DNA of 64,000 bases from JANRLJ01 sp033762735 (GTDB lineage: Bacteria; Chloroflexota; Anaerolineae; Aggregatilineales; Phototrophicaceae): contig JANRLJ010000207.1 of NCBI GenBank assembly GCA_033762735.1, positions 6,062-70,061 of the forward strand, read 5' to 3'. Below, piece after piece: positions 25,183 through 33,835 of this stretch; positions within the stretch are counted from its first letter, which is position 1, and each line of letters opens with the position of its first letter. A model generated the notes under the pieces. That model saw only the letters and a list, made by a program, of their open reading frames with translations, did not search any database and was not told where the DNA came from. Position numbers and translations under genes: made by a program.

Positions 25183-26580
25183 CTAATCGCGCTCGGTATA
25201 AATGCCGTGAAAGCCCAGCGGCACCACCTGTGGCACGGTGGCGCGGGCGATTTCGGTGAAGGTGGCTGCATCCAGCGCCAGCAGGAAGGAATTACCCTGC
25301 GCGGTATCCAGCACCACCGACAGCACCACGCCGTCATCCTCCGCTGCTGCCCCCGGTTGCGCCACAAAGACGGGTTCGCCGGGGTGGCAGCCTGCTTCGT
25401 GCCAGGTGGTTGCGGCGCGGGTTTCCACATCCAGCTTCACCAACTGGTTCATAAAGCCGCCCGACCGCGCACTGATGCCATAGGTGTAACGATAGGGCAG
25501 GCCGTTGTGCCCTTCATAGGCGATGCGCGGCAGTTCGAGCGGTGTGTCGTTCAGCGTCTCATAGCTGGCGTGGACGCCGCCGCTGAGGTTCAGACGGTAG
25601 CGCCGGACGTGACCGATCTGAGGGGTCGAGGTTCGCAGCGCATCCAGATAGAGCGCCCGTACAATCTCGCCGTCGGGATAGGCGACCACATCCATCACAA
25701 TTTCATTCCCCTGCTCATAAGCATTGACGTGATGAAAGGCAAAGAACGGCTCGGCTTCCAGCGTTTTGAGCAGCGAGCCATCCTGCCGCTGAACGATGAA
25801 GATGCGCGAAGGCACGTTTGATCTGAATTCGAGCGCGTCGCCGAAGGTCGAGCCTTGCAGCAGCCGGAGCGCGTTGGGGAACATCGAAAATTCGACCAGC
25901 ACGACGTAGTTTTCGGTGAGCGCGAAGCTGTGCATATAGGCCGGGGTCTTCGTGTCCACCGTGCCGATCAGGTGGCGTTTCGTCTCGCCTGCGGCCATCC
26001 GGTAAACGTGATACTGATTCTTGAGGCCGAAGCGCGTCGTCTCGTTAATGGCCTGCCCGCGTCGGGGGTCGAAATGCGGATGCGGCGTGTTGGTCGTCCC
26101 TTTGATGTCATCGTTGAAGGCCACATGGCGCAGCGTCTCCAGCGTTTCAGGGTCGAATTCCACCGCCATCGGCAGTTCGGTGATCGCGACCACTTTCCCG
26201 GCCAGTTTCGTGATGTTGACGTTGGTGTTATCGGTCGGGTCATTCTGGAAGACGGCCATCATGCGCTGGAAGAACGACCGGCACGGGTCGGTGGCGAATT
26301 CCTGATAGGCGATTTTGCCCGCCTGGATGGACTGATAGGTGCGGGTTTGCAGGAATTTATTGGCGTAATTGACCTGCCCATTCTGGAAGGAAAACTTATG
26401 CACCTGCGCCGGGCCGTCGAACCAGTGGCGCATCCCCTTCTGGCCGACCTCGAACTGACCGGGGCCGTTGCGCAGCAGCGTCCCGCGCAGCCAACCGGGG
26501 AGTGTGCCGCGCACGGGCAGCTGCTCGACGCGAATCTCATTGGGCTGTGTCTGTAAACCGATGGCGTAAGGTTGTGTCAT
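25183..26580 (-). CDS. Carotenoid cleavage oxygenase (RPE65 family)
   Basis: 465 residues, the usual length. The four Fe(II)-binding histidines are recognisable in NTPHPHFDP, YMHSFALTENY, FAFHHVNAYE and GFHGIY near the C-terminus. The N-terminal LPGWLRGTLLRNGPGQFEVG is typical. The family cleaves double bonds of carotenoids, apocarotenoids or stilbenes with O2; the substrate is unknown. No carotenoid synthesis gene is in the window. Its start overlaps the stop of the upstream membrane protein (ATGA), so the two are cotranslated. Confidence 0.9.
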   Translation of the reverse strand: MTQPYAIGLQTQPNEIRVEQLPVRGTLPGWLRGTLLRNGPGQFEVGQKGMRHWFDGPAQVHKFSFQNGQVNYANKFLQTRTYQSIQAGKIAYQEFATDPCRSFFQRMMAVFQNDPTDNTNVNITKLAGKVVAITELPMAVEFDPETLETLRHVAFNDDIKGTTNTPHPHFDPRRGQAINETTRFGLKNQYHVYRMAAGETKRHLIGTVDTKTPAYMHSFALTENYVVLVEFSMFPNALRLLQGSTFGDALEFRSNVPSRIFIVQRQDGSLLKTLEAEPFFAFHHVNAYEQGNEIVMDVVAYPDGEIVRALYLDALRTSTPQIGHVRRYRLNLSGGVHASYETLNDTPLELPRIAYEGHNGLPYRYTYGISARSGGFMNQLVKLDVETRAATTWHEAGCHPGEPVFVAQPGAAAEDDGVVLSVVLDTAQGNSFLLALDAATFTEIARATVPQVVPLGFHGIYTERD

Positions 26581-27128
26581 TCGTCTTCCCTGTCGGTCAT
26601 GTTGCCTTTGATGCGGTCGTATTCGTCCTGATTAATCCACCCAGCGCCCAGCATCTCGTCCAGATGACTGGTGTCGTCCAACACGCCATCGCGTTTATCG
26701 TTCTTGGCCTTTTCCATTTCCTGATACTGCTGGTAGAGCGCTTCAATCATCTGCTGCGTTTGTAAGGCTTTATCAGAGGGATTGTCGGGGAGCGTGACCT
26801 GGGTAACGGCGGTGCCATATTCAGGGTGCACGCCCTGCGAAACGACAAAGCCCTGTTGTTCAAAGAAGGCGGTGGTGGGGTTGCGGAAAAAGGAAAATGC
26901 AGAGGCGACATTTCGCATGATGGCATACACAAAGGCGAGAAACAGCGCCATCACAAACATCATGGCAAGACAGCTCAGCAGCGAGGAGGCCGTCCATTCC
27001 CCCAGGACGACAAGGATCACGATCCCCACCGTAAGCGCCAGGAAGACCTGCCGAAAGTTGAGGCTGAGCGGGGAAATTGGGGCAGGCGCTTCATCGAGCG
27101 ATACCGTCTTGCGCTTGCGCTTCTGCAT
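26577..27128 (-). CDS. Two-helix membrane protein with SHOCT-like tail
   Basis: 183 residues: a basic start (MQKRKRK), two membrane helices (about 29-47 and 52-72), a soluble middle and a C-terminal helical segment (LDEMLGAGWINQDEYDRIKGNM) like the SHOCT oligomerisation motif. AGGAC precedes the ATG at 27128. It is upstream of, and overlaps, the carotenoid oxygenase gene; no functional link is known. Confidence 0.6.
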   Translation of the reverse strand: MQKRKRKTVSLDEAPAPISPLSLNFRQVFLALTVGIVILVVLGEWTASSLLSCLAMMFVMALFLAFVYAIMRNVASAFSFFRNPTTAFFEQQGFVVSQGVHPEYGTAVTQVTLPDNPSDKALQTQQMIEALYQQYQEMEKAKNDKRDGVLDDTSHLDEMLGAGWINQDEYDRIKGNMTDREDE

Positions 27129-27146
27129 GGCGTTGTCCTCGGTGAT

Positions 27147-27608
27147 TCAGGTTTCTACCGAGTATAAGTCATTTCCGCGTTCAGGATGACTCAGCGCGTC
27201 CAAAAGCTGGGCGGGGAGCGTCGCGCTCACCAGATCAACGGTCTGCAAATCAGCCAGCGGCACCCAGCGCACCCCGGTCTGATATGCGTCGGGGTTATCG
27301 GGCAGGCGTGGTTCGCTGCCTTCCACGAGGTAGCCCTCGAAGATCACATTCAGCTTGTGCTGTCCGCCAAAACGCTGACCGACACGTTCGGGTTCATACT
27401 CCCGCAGCAGCAGCACCCTTCCGACGGTAATTTGTGCGCACGTCTCCTCCAGCACCTCCCGTCGAACGCATTCTTCCAGCGTCTCCCCCGGCTGACAGCC
27501 GCCGCCGGGCAGGTTATAGTGCAGCCCGTTCGCGTCGTCAAACTCGACCAGCAAAAGCCGCCCATCGCGTACTACCGCTGCATTGGCGCTCACACGGATA
27601 TGGGACAT
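27147..27608 (-). CDS. Nudix hydrolase
   Basis: 153 residues from the ATG at 27608, chosen because GAGGT sits 6 bases upstream; an in-frame ATG at 27626 has none. The Nudix box G-x5-E-x7-RE-x2-EE is intact (GGGCQPGETLEECVRREVLEET). The enzyme hydrolyses nucleoside diphosphate derivatives; the substrate is unknown. It follows the TetR gene by 14 bases on the same strand, so the two form a small operon. Confidence 0.88.
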   Translation of the reverse strand: MSHIRVSANAAVVRDGRLLLVEFDDANGLHYNLPGGGCQPGETLEECVRREVLEETCAQITVGRVLLLREYEPERVGQRFGGQHKLNVIFEGYLVEGSEPRLPDNPDAYQTGVRWVPLADLQTVDLVSATLPAQLLDALSHPERGNDLYSVET

Positions 27609-27622
27609 CAGCAGACCTCGTT

Positions 27623-28234
27623 TCAAAGTTCGGTTTTCGTCAGATCACGGTCGTCCATGCCCCATGTCCACAGGCCGCTGTTGGCTTCCAGCCTGTGACA
27701 CATCTCCGCCATCGTTTCAGGCGTGTACGGCATATCACGCAGCACCCACCAGCGTACCAGGCCAAAGAATGCCCCGGCATAGAAATGCTCGACGACCTCT
27801 AGGGGCAGCGGCAGCGCAGCATCCGGCGGCACGATTTCACGCGCCTTTTCCAGCCCGGCCTGGGCAAAGTAATCGATCAGGCGTCCGACCAGCGACAGTG
27901 AGCCTTTCTCGCTCAGCAGCACCCTGTACAGATGGGCATATTCCTGCACATGGCGAAACGTAACCAGAGCATCCTGCCGCGACCATTCATGCAGGGAGTG
28001 CGTCGGCGGCTGGCTGGCCGTCAGTGCATTGTACAAATCCTGCATCACCTTGAACAGCAGGTCATCCTTATCCTTATAGTGAAAGTAAAATGTCACCCGG
28101 TTCAGATTGGCCCGATCCGTGATGTCCTGAACAGTGATGGCTGTGTATCCCTTCTCGTGAATCAGTTCGAACAGGGCATCGCGCAGCAGGGCGCGGGTGC
28201 GCTGGACTCGTCGATCAAGCCGCTGGTCGGTCAT
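27623..28234 (-). CDS. TetR family transcriptional regulator
   Basis: 203 residues. The N-terminal helix-turn-helix (about 12-58: TRALLRDALFELIHEKGYTAITVQDITDRANLNRVTFYFHYKDKDDLL, read in parts) is typical. The C-terminal ligand-binding domain is helical and ends in a short polar tail. It faces the amine oxidase gene across a 130-base divergent region holding two matching palindromic sites, probable operators for autoregulation and control of the oxidase. Confidence 0.9.
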   Translation of the reverse strand: MTDQRLDRRVQRTRALLRDALFELIHEKGYTAITVQDITDRANLNRVTFYFHYKDKDDLLFKVMQDLYNALTASQPPTHSLHEWSRQDALVTFRHVQEYAHLYRVLLSEKGSLSLVGRLIDYFAQAGLEKAREIVPPDAALPLPLEVVEHFYAGAFFGLVRWWVLRDMPYTPETMAEMCHRLEANSGLWTWGMDDRDLTKTEL

Positions 28235-28258
28235 GCAGTCCCTCCGTTTTTCAACACC

Positions 28259-28339
28259 TGTTGCATATTCAACACTGCTTTTCAGCGCTGATTGACTCGA
28301 ATCAGACGAATTCTATAACATGACGTTGATTATTCAACA
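28259..28339. promoter_or_regulatory. Paired TetR-operator candidates in the divergent region
   Basis: Two sites of almost identical sequence, TGTTGCATATTCAACA (28259-28274) and CGTTGATTATTCAACA (28324-28339), both near-palindromic around TGTTGAATATTCAACA. Between them lies another inverted repeat, CTGATT/AATCAG (28288-28305). Their place between tetR and the oxidase suggests TetR operators; which sites are bound is inference. Confidence 0.55.
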
Positions 28340-28364
28340 CAATGTAAAAAAGGAGCGAACCACC

Positions 28365-29630
28365 ATGACAGCGGTGCGTTGGGATGTCATCGTTATTGGC
28401 GCAGGCATGGCCGGGCTAAAGGCGGCATACGACCTGCAAAGGGCGGGGAAAACCGTCCTGATTCTGGAAGCGCGTAACCGCATCGGCGGGCGCGTTCATA
28501 CCGTGCGCGACGCCGCACCTGTTCCAATTGAGTTGGGCGCAGAGCTGATTCACGGCGAACAGGCCGATACATGGGCATTGGTGCATGAGTACGGGATCGC
28601 AACCGTCCCGCACGGCGCAACGGGCGTTGTCCTCAACGGGCAGTGGAAGCCCAGACCCGATACCCAGGATGAAGCTGTCCTGGACAAACTGACACGAAAA
28701 GCGGAGCGGGTTGGAGAACCGAAACCACAGGAGAATATGGCGCAGTATCTCGCGCGTCTGGGCATACAGCGGAAGGATTACCCGGCGTCGTTCCGGCTGG
28801 CAGAATATGACACCGAGTTGTTTGATGGGTGGAGCGCCAGGGCACTCGTCACCCTGATGAGCGATGCACTGGGGGAGGAGTCCAGCGGCACCGACTTTCA
28901 TGTGATGGGCGGCTACGACACCCTGCTGATGGGTATGGCGCAAGGGCTGGATATTCGCCTGGGACAGATCGTGACTCGTGTTTCGTGGGAGCGCGATGGG
29001 GTGCGGATCGATACGGGGGATGGCACCGCCTACACTGCCCGAAAACTCGTGCTGACCATCCCGCCGCTCGTCCTGCAGCAGCGCACCATTGAATTTGTCC
29101 CTGATCTGCCTGCTGAAAAGTGGCAGGCGATAGATGCCTTTGCCCGCTGCGACATTGTGAAAGTCATCCTGCACTTTGAAGCGCCTGTACTGCCGCAGCA
29201 GTTCGGCACCCTGCTGGATGAAACCGGGCTGCCGCCGATCTGGTGGCGCACACAGGGGCACGACAGCTTTACCGGGGAAGTTCTGGTCGGGTGGGCTGCC
29301 GCAGATCATGCCCGCAGGCTAATTGCGATGGGGTCAGAAGCAGGCGTTCAGGCAGCGCTGGAAAGCCTGCGGCGGTCAACCGGGCAGGCTGACCTGCGAC
29401 CTGTTGGCGCATGGCTGCAACACTGGAATGATGATCCGTTTGCCTGTGGTGCTTATCCCTATCTGCCGCCGGGGATGATGGCTGAACGCGCGGTAGACGT
29501 GCTGGCCGCTCCGGTTGATGAGGTGGTATTCTGGGCGGGCGCAGCCACAGACGTGAACTTCACGACGGTGCATGGGGCATACGCCAGCGGCCAACGGGCA
29601 GCCGAAAAAGTGCTGTCGGTACTGCGCTGA
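28365..29630 (+). CDS. Flavin-containing amine oxidase
   Basis: 421 residues from the ATG at 28365, preceded by AAGGAG; an in-frame ATG at 28320 lies within the operator region. The FAD-binding motif VIGAGMAGLKAAYDL, the RIGGR segment and the C-terminal flavin segment (AATDVNFTTVHGAYASGQRAAEKVL, read in parts) define the family, which oxidises primary or secondary amines with O2. There is no signal peptide, so it acts in the cytoplasm. It is probably controlled by the divergent TetR protein. Confidence 0.88.
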   Translation: MTAVRWDVIVIGAGMAGLKAAYDLQRAGKTVLILEARNRIGGRVHTVRDAAPVPIELGAELIHGEQADTWALVHEYGIATVPHGATGVVLNGQWKPRPDTQDEAVLDKLTRKAERVGEPKPQENMAQYLARLGIQRKDYPASFRLAEYDTELFDGWSARALVTLMSDALGEESSGTDFHVMGGYDTLLMGMAQGLDIRLGQIVTRVSWERDGVRIDTGDGTAYTARKLVLTIPPLVLQQRTIEFVPDLPAEKWQAIDAFARCDIVKVILHFEAPVLPQQFGTLLDETGLPPIWWRTQGHDSFTGEVLVGWAAADHARRLIAMGSEAGVQAALESLRRSTGQADLRPVGAWLQHWNDDPFACGAYPYLPPGMMAERAVDVLAAPVDEVVFWAGAATDVNFTTVHGAYASGQRAAEKVLSVLR

Positions 29631-29650
29631 CCATTTTTACCGCCGCAACA

Positions 29651-29678
29651 GCCCTTTTCCACCGTTCAGGGAAAGGGC
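29651..29678. terminator. Convergent hairpin terminator
   Basis: GCCCTTTTCC, an 8-base loop, then GGGAAAGGGC (one mismatched pair), midway between the amine oxidase and the converging STAS-like gene. A TTTTT run lies just upstream at 29635. Confidence 0.6.
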
Positions 29679-29688
29679 TTCCAGGCAC

Positions 29689-30096
29689 TCAGACCGAAGC
29701 GTTCTCAGCGGTGCGAACACGCAGCAGGGCACGGGCTTCTTCCATGGAATTGGCGAACATGAAATTCCAGCGTGCCCGATAGAGCTTGCCGACCAGCTTG
29801 AGCATGTCGATCATCAGCGCACGGGTGAACGTTTTGGGATTGACGACAAACACGGCTGGCCCGGCGTTGGGGTGCGCCTGTTCGATCAGCGTTCGGATGC
29901 TGGCAAGCGCATTGGGCGGCAGACGACCATTGCTGGTGCGCGTATCGAAGATAAACGCAGCTTTGCGGGTCATGTCGTCCAGCCAGGCATTCACCTGTGC
30001 CCTGGCCTGGAAGACTTCTTCCCACGTCCAGTTGCCATCAATGACATACACAATCGTGCGCTGGATTTCATCATCCCAGTGAACTGTGACAGGCAT
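29689..30096 (-). CDS. Small STAS/SEC14-like protein
   Basis: 135 residues, soluble. Pattern: TVHWDDEIQRTIVYVIDGNWTWEEV, then a helix, AAFIFDTRTSN strand, ASIRTLIEQAH helix, PAVFVVNPKTFTRALMIDML, and NFMFANSMEEARALL at the end. This is the layout of small STAS-like proteins of Chloroflexota, with no known function. GGTGAG precedes the ATG. The protein at 21783-22175 shares the layout. Confidence 0.6.
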   Translation of the reverse strand: MPVTVHWDDEIQRTIVYVIDGNWTWEEVFQARAQVNAWLDDMTRKAAFIFDTRTSNGRLPPNALASIRTLIEQAHPNAGPAVFVVNPKTFTRALMIDMLKLVGKLYRARWNFMFANSMEEARALLRVRTAENASV

Positions 30097-30170
30097 GGTT
30101 TTTTCTACTCACCTGCTGTGTTGAAGACGACCATCTCATTGAGTATAGCGTGAACCAATGTCCTTTTGAA

Positions 30171-31094
30171 TTAAGTCAGTGAACGACGGTAGGCACCGGG
30201 ACTGATGCCCATCTCGCGCTTGAACGCTTTATGAAAGGCGGCCTCGCTTTCGTAACCCACACGCAGCGCAATTTCCCCAAGCGGCAGATGATTTTCGTCC
30301 ATCAGCATCAGCGCGGTCTGCATCCGCCAGTGGATGAGATACTGATAAGGGGACTGCCCAACCAGCAGCGTGAAGCGTTCCGCAAAAGCCGAGCGCGACA
30401 TCGCCACCCCACGCGCCAGCGAAGCCACCGTCCAGTTGTGCCCCGGCTGGCTGTGAATAAGTGCCAGCGCCTGTCCCACCAGCGCATCCTGGAGTGCGCC
30501 CAACCACCCTCGCACCTGCGTGGAAGGATCGTCCAGCCACAACCGTACCACCTGCACAAACAACACGTCCGAAAGCCGATTCAGCAGGGTTTGCACACCG
30601 GGACGGGCGCGTTTTGACTCCTCGCGGATGAGGCGCAGCGTTGCATCCAGCCCGGCCTCGCGGCACTGATCGCCCGTAAAGCGCAGCAGCGCCGGCATGA
30701 ACGCGATCAACGGATAGCGGTTGTGGTGGGCAAAGTCGAATAAGCCGCAGATCAGGGTGGTCATCGCGCCGTCGCCAGGATAATGCTGATGATGATAGAC
30801 GGGATAATCCCGGTCAAGCTGAATACTGACCAATGGCGCTGTATGAGGCTGCTGGCTGACGACATGGGCGCTTCCCTGCGGCAGCACGACCAGATCGCCC
30901 TCATGCAGCGCTTCTGATCCTGACTGGCCTTCAGCGGCAAATTCCAGAAAACATTCGCCCTGGTCGATTACGTGGAACATCGCGCCCTGTGTCGCGTTAA
31001 AGCGCAGCGACCAGTCGCGGGTGCTGATCTGCGAGCGGTAGTAGACGCTGCTTTTCAAACGCAGTGTATTCAGTACGTCCGTCAGGACATCCAT
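30171..31094 (-). CDS. AraC family regulator with cupin sensor domain
   Basis: 307 residues. The N-terminal cupin domain (about 20-130: FHVIDQGECFLEF, GDLVVLPQGSAHVV) resembles AraC_binding/Cupin_6. The C-terminal double helix-turn-helix (about 205-305) has WTVASLARGVAMSRSAFAERF, GQSPYQYLIHWRMQTALMLM and IALRVGYESEAAFHKAFKREMGISPG. It is divergent from the DUF2269 gene at 31203, which it may control. Confidence 0.9.
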   Translation of the reverse strand: MDVLTDVLNTLRLKSSVYYRSQISTRDWSLRFNATQGAMFHVIDQGECFLEFAAEGQSGSEALHEGDLVVLPQGSAHVVSQQPHTAPLVSIQLDRDYPVYHHQHYPGDGAMTTLICGLFDFAHHNRYPLIAFMPALLRFTGDQCREAGLDATLRLIREESKRARPGVQTLLNRLSDVLFVQVVRLWLDDPSTQVRGWLGALQDALVGQALALIHSQPGHNWTVASLARGVAMSRSAFAERFTLLVGQSPYQYLIHWRMQTALMLMDENHLPLGEIALRVGYESEAAFHKAFKREMGISPGAYRRSLT

Positions 31095-31202
31095 AGGCCG
31101 GAAAAGTGTGGACGGTTGGACAAAAGGGCTGGACGCTCAATGATAGAAGCGCCGCACGTCTGCTTCTATACTACCACAGGTAAACACATTGGAGGCGAAC
31201 CT

Positions 31203-31715
31203 ATGCACCCTGCTCCTGAAGGCGCAAACACGACACTCTATGGCCTGCTGGTCTTTATGCACATCGTTTTTGCGGTTATCGCCATTGGCTATAACTTTGC
31301 CTACGTCATCTGGATTCGGCGTGGAACGAGCAGCCCGCAGCATCTTGACTTCGCGCTGCGGGGAGTCAAATTCATGGATGATTACGTCGCCAATCCCTGC
31401 TACATCGGTGCGGCGATCACCGGTTTTCTGATGGTGTTTATGGGAAAACCGCTGGCATCGTTCCTGTGGGTGGCGCTGGCGATCTATTTTGTGGCAATGG
31501 GTGTGGCTTACGGCATCTACACGCCGCTTTTGAGTCGGCAAATTCGTGTGCTGTCACAGCAGGGCGCGGAGTCAACGGAGTATCAGGCCATCGCCGCACG
31601 CAGCAACGTTATCGGTGCCGCAATGGGGTTTATGGTCATCCTCATTGTTGCCCTCAAAATCTTTGAACCTGTGTTCTGGGAAGGCACCACCAGTCTGCGC
31701 CTGTTTGGTTCGTGA
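31203..31715 (+). CDS. DUF2269-like integral membrane protein
   Basis: 170 residues from the ATG at 31203, which has GGAGG 9 bases upstream; the open frame extends upstream into the AraC gene and is not used. Four membrane helices (about 13-33, 60-80, 84-106 and 138-160), with His and Trp residues in the first two. It looks like the DUF2269 family, predicted inner-membrane proteins of unknown role. The next gene (31776) is another four-helix protein, and the two probably form an operon. Confidence 0.65.
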   Translation: MHPAPEGANTTLYGLLVFMHIVFAVIAIGYNFAYVIWIRRGTSSPQHLDFALRGVKFMDDYVANPCYIGAAITGFLMVFMGKPLASFLWVALAIYFVAMGVAYGIYTPLLSRQIRVLSQQGAESTEYQAIAARSNVIGAAMGFMVILIVALKIFEPVFWEGTTSLRLFGS

Positions 31716-31775
31716 GACAGCTTTCCGCAGGGTTCAACCATTTCGCTATCGTCTGTTGAAAAAGGAGTTTCACCA

Positions 31776-32225
31776 ATGAATGGTTCTGAAGTGCTGCTGC
31801 TGGTCGTCACCGCCCTGTGCCTTTACTGTACGGGAGCCTCGTGGATGCTTCAGGTGGTGTGTTACCCGACCTATACACTGGTAGGGGAAAACGAGTTCGT
31901 CCCGTTTCACGTCGATTTCGGCAAGCGGCTGCTGCTGGCGGCGGTCGGGCCAATGGTCATCACCATCCTGGCGATGTTCGCCCTGGTCGTTGCGCGTCCG
32001 GCGGATGCACCGCTGTGGGCGCTGCTGGTTGTGGCGGCCTGTGGGGCGGTGGTGCTGGTGACGACCATCGCGCTGGAAGTGCCCAAACACAATCGGCTAG
32101 ACCGGGAAGGCAAATCCAACGCTGTGATCGCCGCCCTCGTGCGCGACAATATCCCGCGCGTGATCTGCTGGACGGTAGCAAGCGTGCTGTTGGTTTACAC
32201 AATCAGCGTGGTTTTTCAGAATTAA
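31776..32225 (+). CDS. Four-helix membrane protein, DUF1772-like
   Basis: 149 residues, four hydrophobic helices (about 5-28, 50-72, 78-98 and 125-146). The W..QVVCYPTY segment after helix 1 and the VPKHNRLDREG segment before helix 4 recall the DUF1772/anthrone oxygenase-like family. This assignment is weak. AAAGGAG precedes the ATG. It probably shares a transcript with the DUF2269-like gene 60 bases upstream. Confidence 0.6.
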   Translation: MNGSEVLLLVVTALCLYCTGASWMLQVVCYPTYTLVGENEFVPFHVDFGKRLLLAAVGPMVITILAMFALVVARPADAPLWALLVVAACGAVVLVTTIALEVPKHNRLDREGKSNAVIAALVRDNIPRVICWTVASVLLVYTISVVFQN

Positions 32226-32250
32226 CCGATCAATCCAATACCGAGTTATG

Positions 32251-32275
32251 CAGGGGGCCAGCAGCGTTCCCCCTG
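32251..32275. terminator. Convergent hairpin terminator
   Basis: CAGGGGG, an 11-base loop, CCCCCTG, between the stops at 32225 (plus) and 32282 (minus). Confidence 0.65.
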
Positions 32276-32281
32276 TTCAGT

Positions 32282-33301
32282 TTACTCGCCGCGCAGTTCC
32301 TTCAGCCGTGCCTCCCAGCGTTCCGCGAGGCGCTCATAGGTCGCCTGGCTGATCTCGCCATTCGCCAGACGCACATCCAACTGATCGAGCATGGCCTCGA
32401 CCTGTTCCGCCGTCATCGTCTTCGGGTCCGGCGTACTGGCTGAGGGCGCTTGCGGTCCTGCGGGAGGTATCGTCGGCATCATGGGCATCGCGGGGCGGGC
32501 AGGCTGACCGCGCAGCCGCTCCAGTGTGGGCAGGTCTGCCTGCTGCTCGCGGAATTTTTGCAGCGTATCGGTGGGCGGTGGGGGCGCAACCCCGCGCTTG
32601 AACTGCGGCGGCACGAACACAGGCGGCGGAAGCTGTTCCAGCGCCCATTTCGCCCGTCCCTTCACCCACTCGCTCTTGTCGCGCTTGACGGTGTAGTCCA
32701 GCGCCTCTCGTGCGCGTTCATCAGCGAGTTTACCGAGCAGTTCAGCCGCCGCGCCGCGAATCGTGCTGTTCGTGTCCTGCAGTGCGTCCACCAGCGGCTT
32801 GAGCGCATTTGCCCCCTGCGCGGCCAGGGCTTCCCGTACCCGCTCTCGCACCGCATCGTCCGGATCAGCCAGCAGCGGGATCAGCAGCGTATTCTGGGTG
32901 GCATCAATAGCCGTGAGCGCCTGAATCGCTGCCCCCCGGACTTCCGGGCTTTTGTCCCGCAGCGCCGCTTCCAGCGCACTGACCGCCGTCGAATCGCCTA
33001 GCTTGCCGAGCGCTGCCGCCGCCGCCACGCGCACGGCAGTATGTTCATCTTCCAGCGCATAGGTAAGCGGCTGCACGGCGGTGCGGTCGCCCACGCTGCC
33101 GAGCGACTCTGCCGCGAACTGGCGCAGGCGGTAGCTGCGCGGCCCGGCTTCTCGTGTGCGCAGCGCCGTAATCAACACCACCATCACCTGCGTATCGCCC
33201 TGAAAAGTGCTGCTGCCCAACCCCCGCAGCGCATCCTCGCGGGCGGACTGATCTTCGCTTTGCAGTTTTTGCAGCAGCGCGTCCCGCTGTTCATCCGACA
33301 T
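32282..33301 (-). CDS. HEAT-repeat protein with SHOCT-like tail
   Basis: 339 residues. About residues 1-210 hold six or seven PBS-lyase-type HEAT repeats (e.g. SLGSVGDRTAVQPLTYALEDEH, ALGKLGDSTAVSALEAALRD). A Pro-rich linker (about 225-290) and a C-terminal helical segment (LDQLDVRLANGEISQATYERL) resembling SHOCT follow. HEAT repeats are protein-binding scaffolds; no phycobilin function is implied. GGAGGT precedes the ATG. Confidence 0.85.
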   Translation of the reverse strand: MSDEQRDALLQKLQSEDQSAREDALRGLGSSTFQGDTQVMVVLITALRTREAGPRSYRLRQFAAESLGSVGDRTAVQPLTYALEDEHTAVRVAAAAALGKLGDSTAVSALEAALRDKSPEVRGAAIQALTAIDATQNTLLIPLLADPDDAVRERVREALAAQGANALKPLVDALQDTNSTIRGAAAELLGKLADERAREALDYTVKRDKSEWVKGRAKWALEQLPPPVFVPPQFKRGVAPPPPTDTLQKFREQQADLPTLERLRGQPARPAMPMMPTIPPAGPQAPSASTPDPKTMTAEQVEAMLDQLDVRLANGEISQATYERLAERWEARLKELRGE

Positions 33302-33379
33302 GCTCAGTGACCTCCATACAGGTCTGCTTGATCGACATTGCTACTGATGATACCGCATGACGGTAAGACGTGGATGAAA

Positions 33380-33733
33380 TCAGCTTTTGTCCGCAGCATA
33401 CTGCGCCGCGACATACTGGGCCGCTTCTTCCAGCAGTTCCACATCATCGCGGAAGCTGTCCGAGTCTTCATGATCGAGGCTGACCCATTCCTTCCACACA
33501 ATCCCTTCAGCCACTTCAAACGGTTTGGCATAGGGAAGGGATTCCACCACTTCCCGCACCCGATCAGCAGGCAGCTTCATGGCGATGCCACTGCCGCCCA
33601 CAAAGGCAAAAATCTTCCCGTTGATCTTATACGCCGGATAGCCGAAGGCCTTGCCGCCCTTGACCCCCGGCATATCAAGCAGCAGCGCGTCCATCACTGT
33701 TTTATGATCTTCCCGATAGTTGCTCTCCGCCAT
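33380..33733 (-). CDS. Small TfoX/YjbR-like protein
   Basis: 117 residues from the ATG at 33733, supported by AGGAGT; a longer open frame upstream overlaps the divergent peptidase gene. The sequence DMPGVKGGKAFGYPAYKINGKIFAFV..GIAMKLP..R resembles the TfoX N-terminal or MmcQ/YjbR fold, of unknown function in most bacteria. No membrane segment. Divergent from the M28 peptidase gene. Confidence 0.6.
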   Translation of the reverse strand: MAESNYREDHKTVMDALLLDMPGVKGGKAFGYPAYKINGKIFAFVGGSGIAMKLPADRVREVVESLPYAKPFEVAEGIVWKEWVSLDHEDSDSFRDDVELLEEAAQYVAAQYAADKS

Positions 33734-33771
33734 GAGATTAGCACTCCTGTTCCATCGATCTGATACCAGTT

Positions 33772-33801
33772 TATACAGGTCTAATGCTTTCTGCATATAA
33801 T
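33772..33801 (+). promoter_or_regulatory. Promoter of the M28 peptidase gene
   Basis: TATACA (33772-33777), an 18-base spacer, consensus TATAAT (33796-33801), 34 bases before the start at 33836. Confidence 0.55.
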
Positions 33802-33835
33802 GCGGGCATCGTGAATCCCAATCCAAAGGATGCTC

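Noticed and set aside
28320..28364. Upstream ATG at 28320 as start of the amine oxidase
   Set aside because: It lies at the operator-like site and lacks a ribosome site; the ATG at 28365 has AAGGAG and begins right before the FAD motif.
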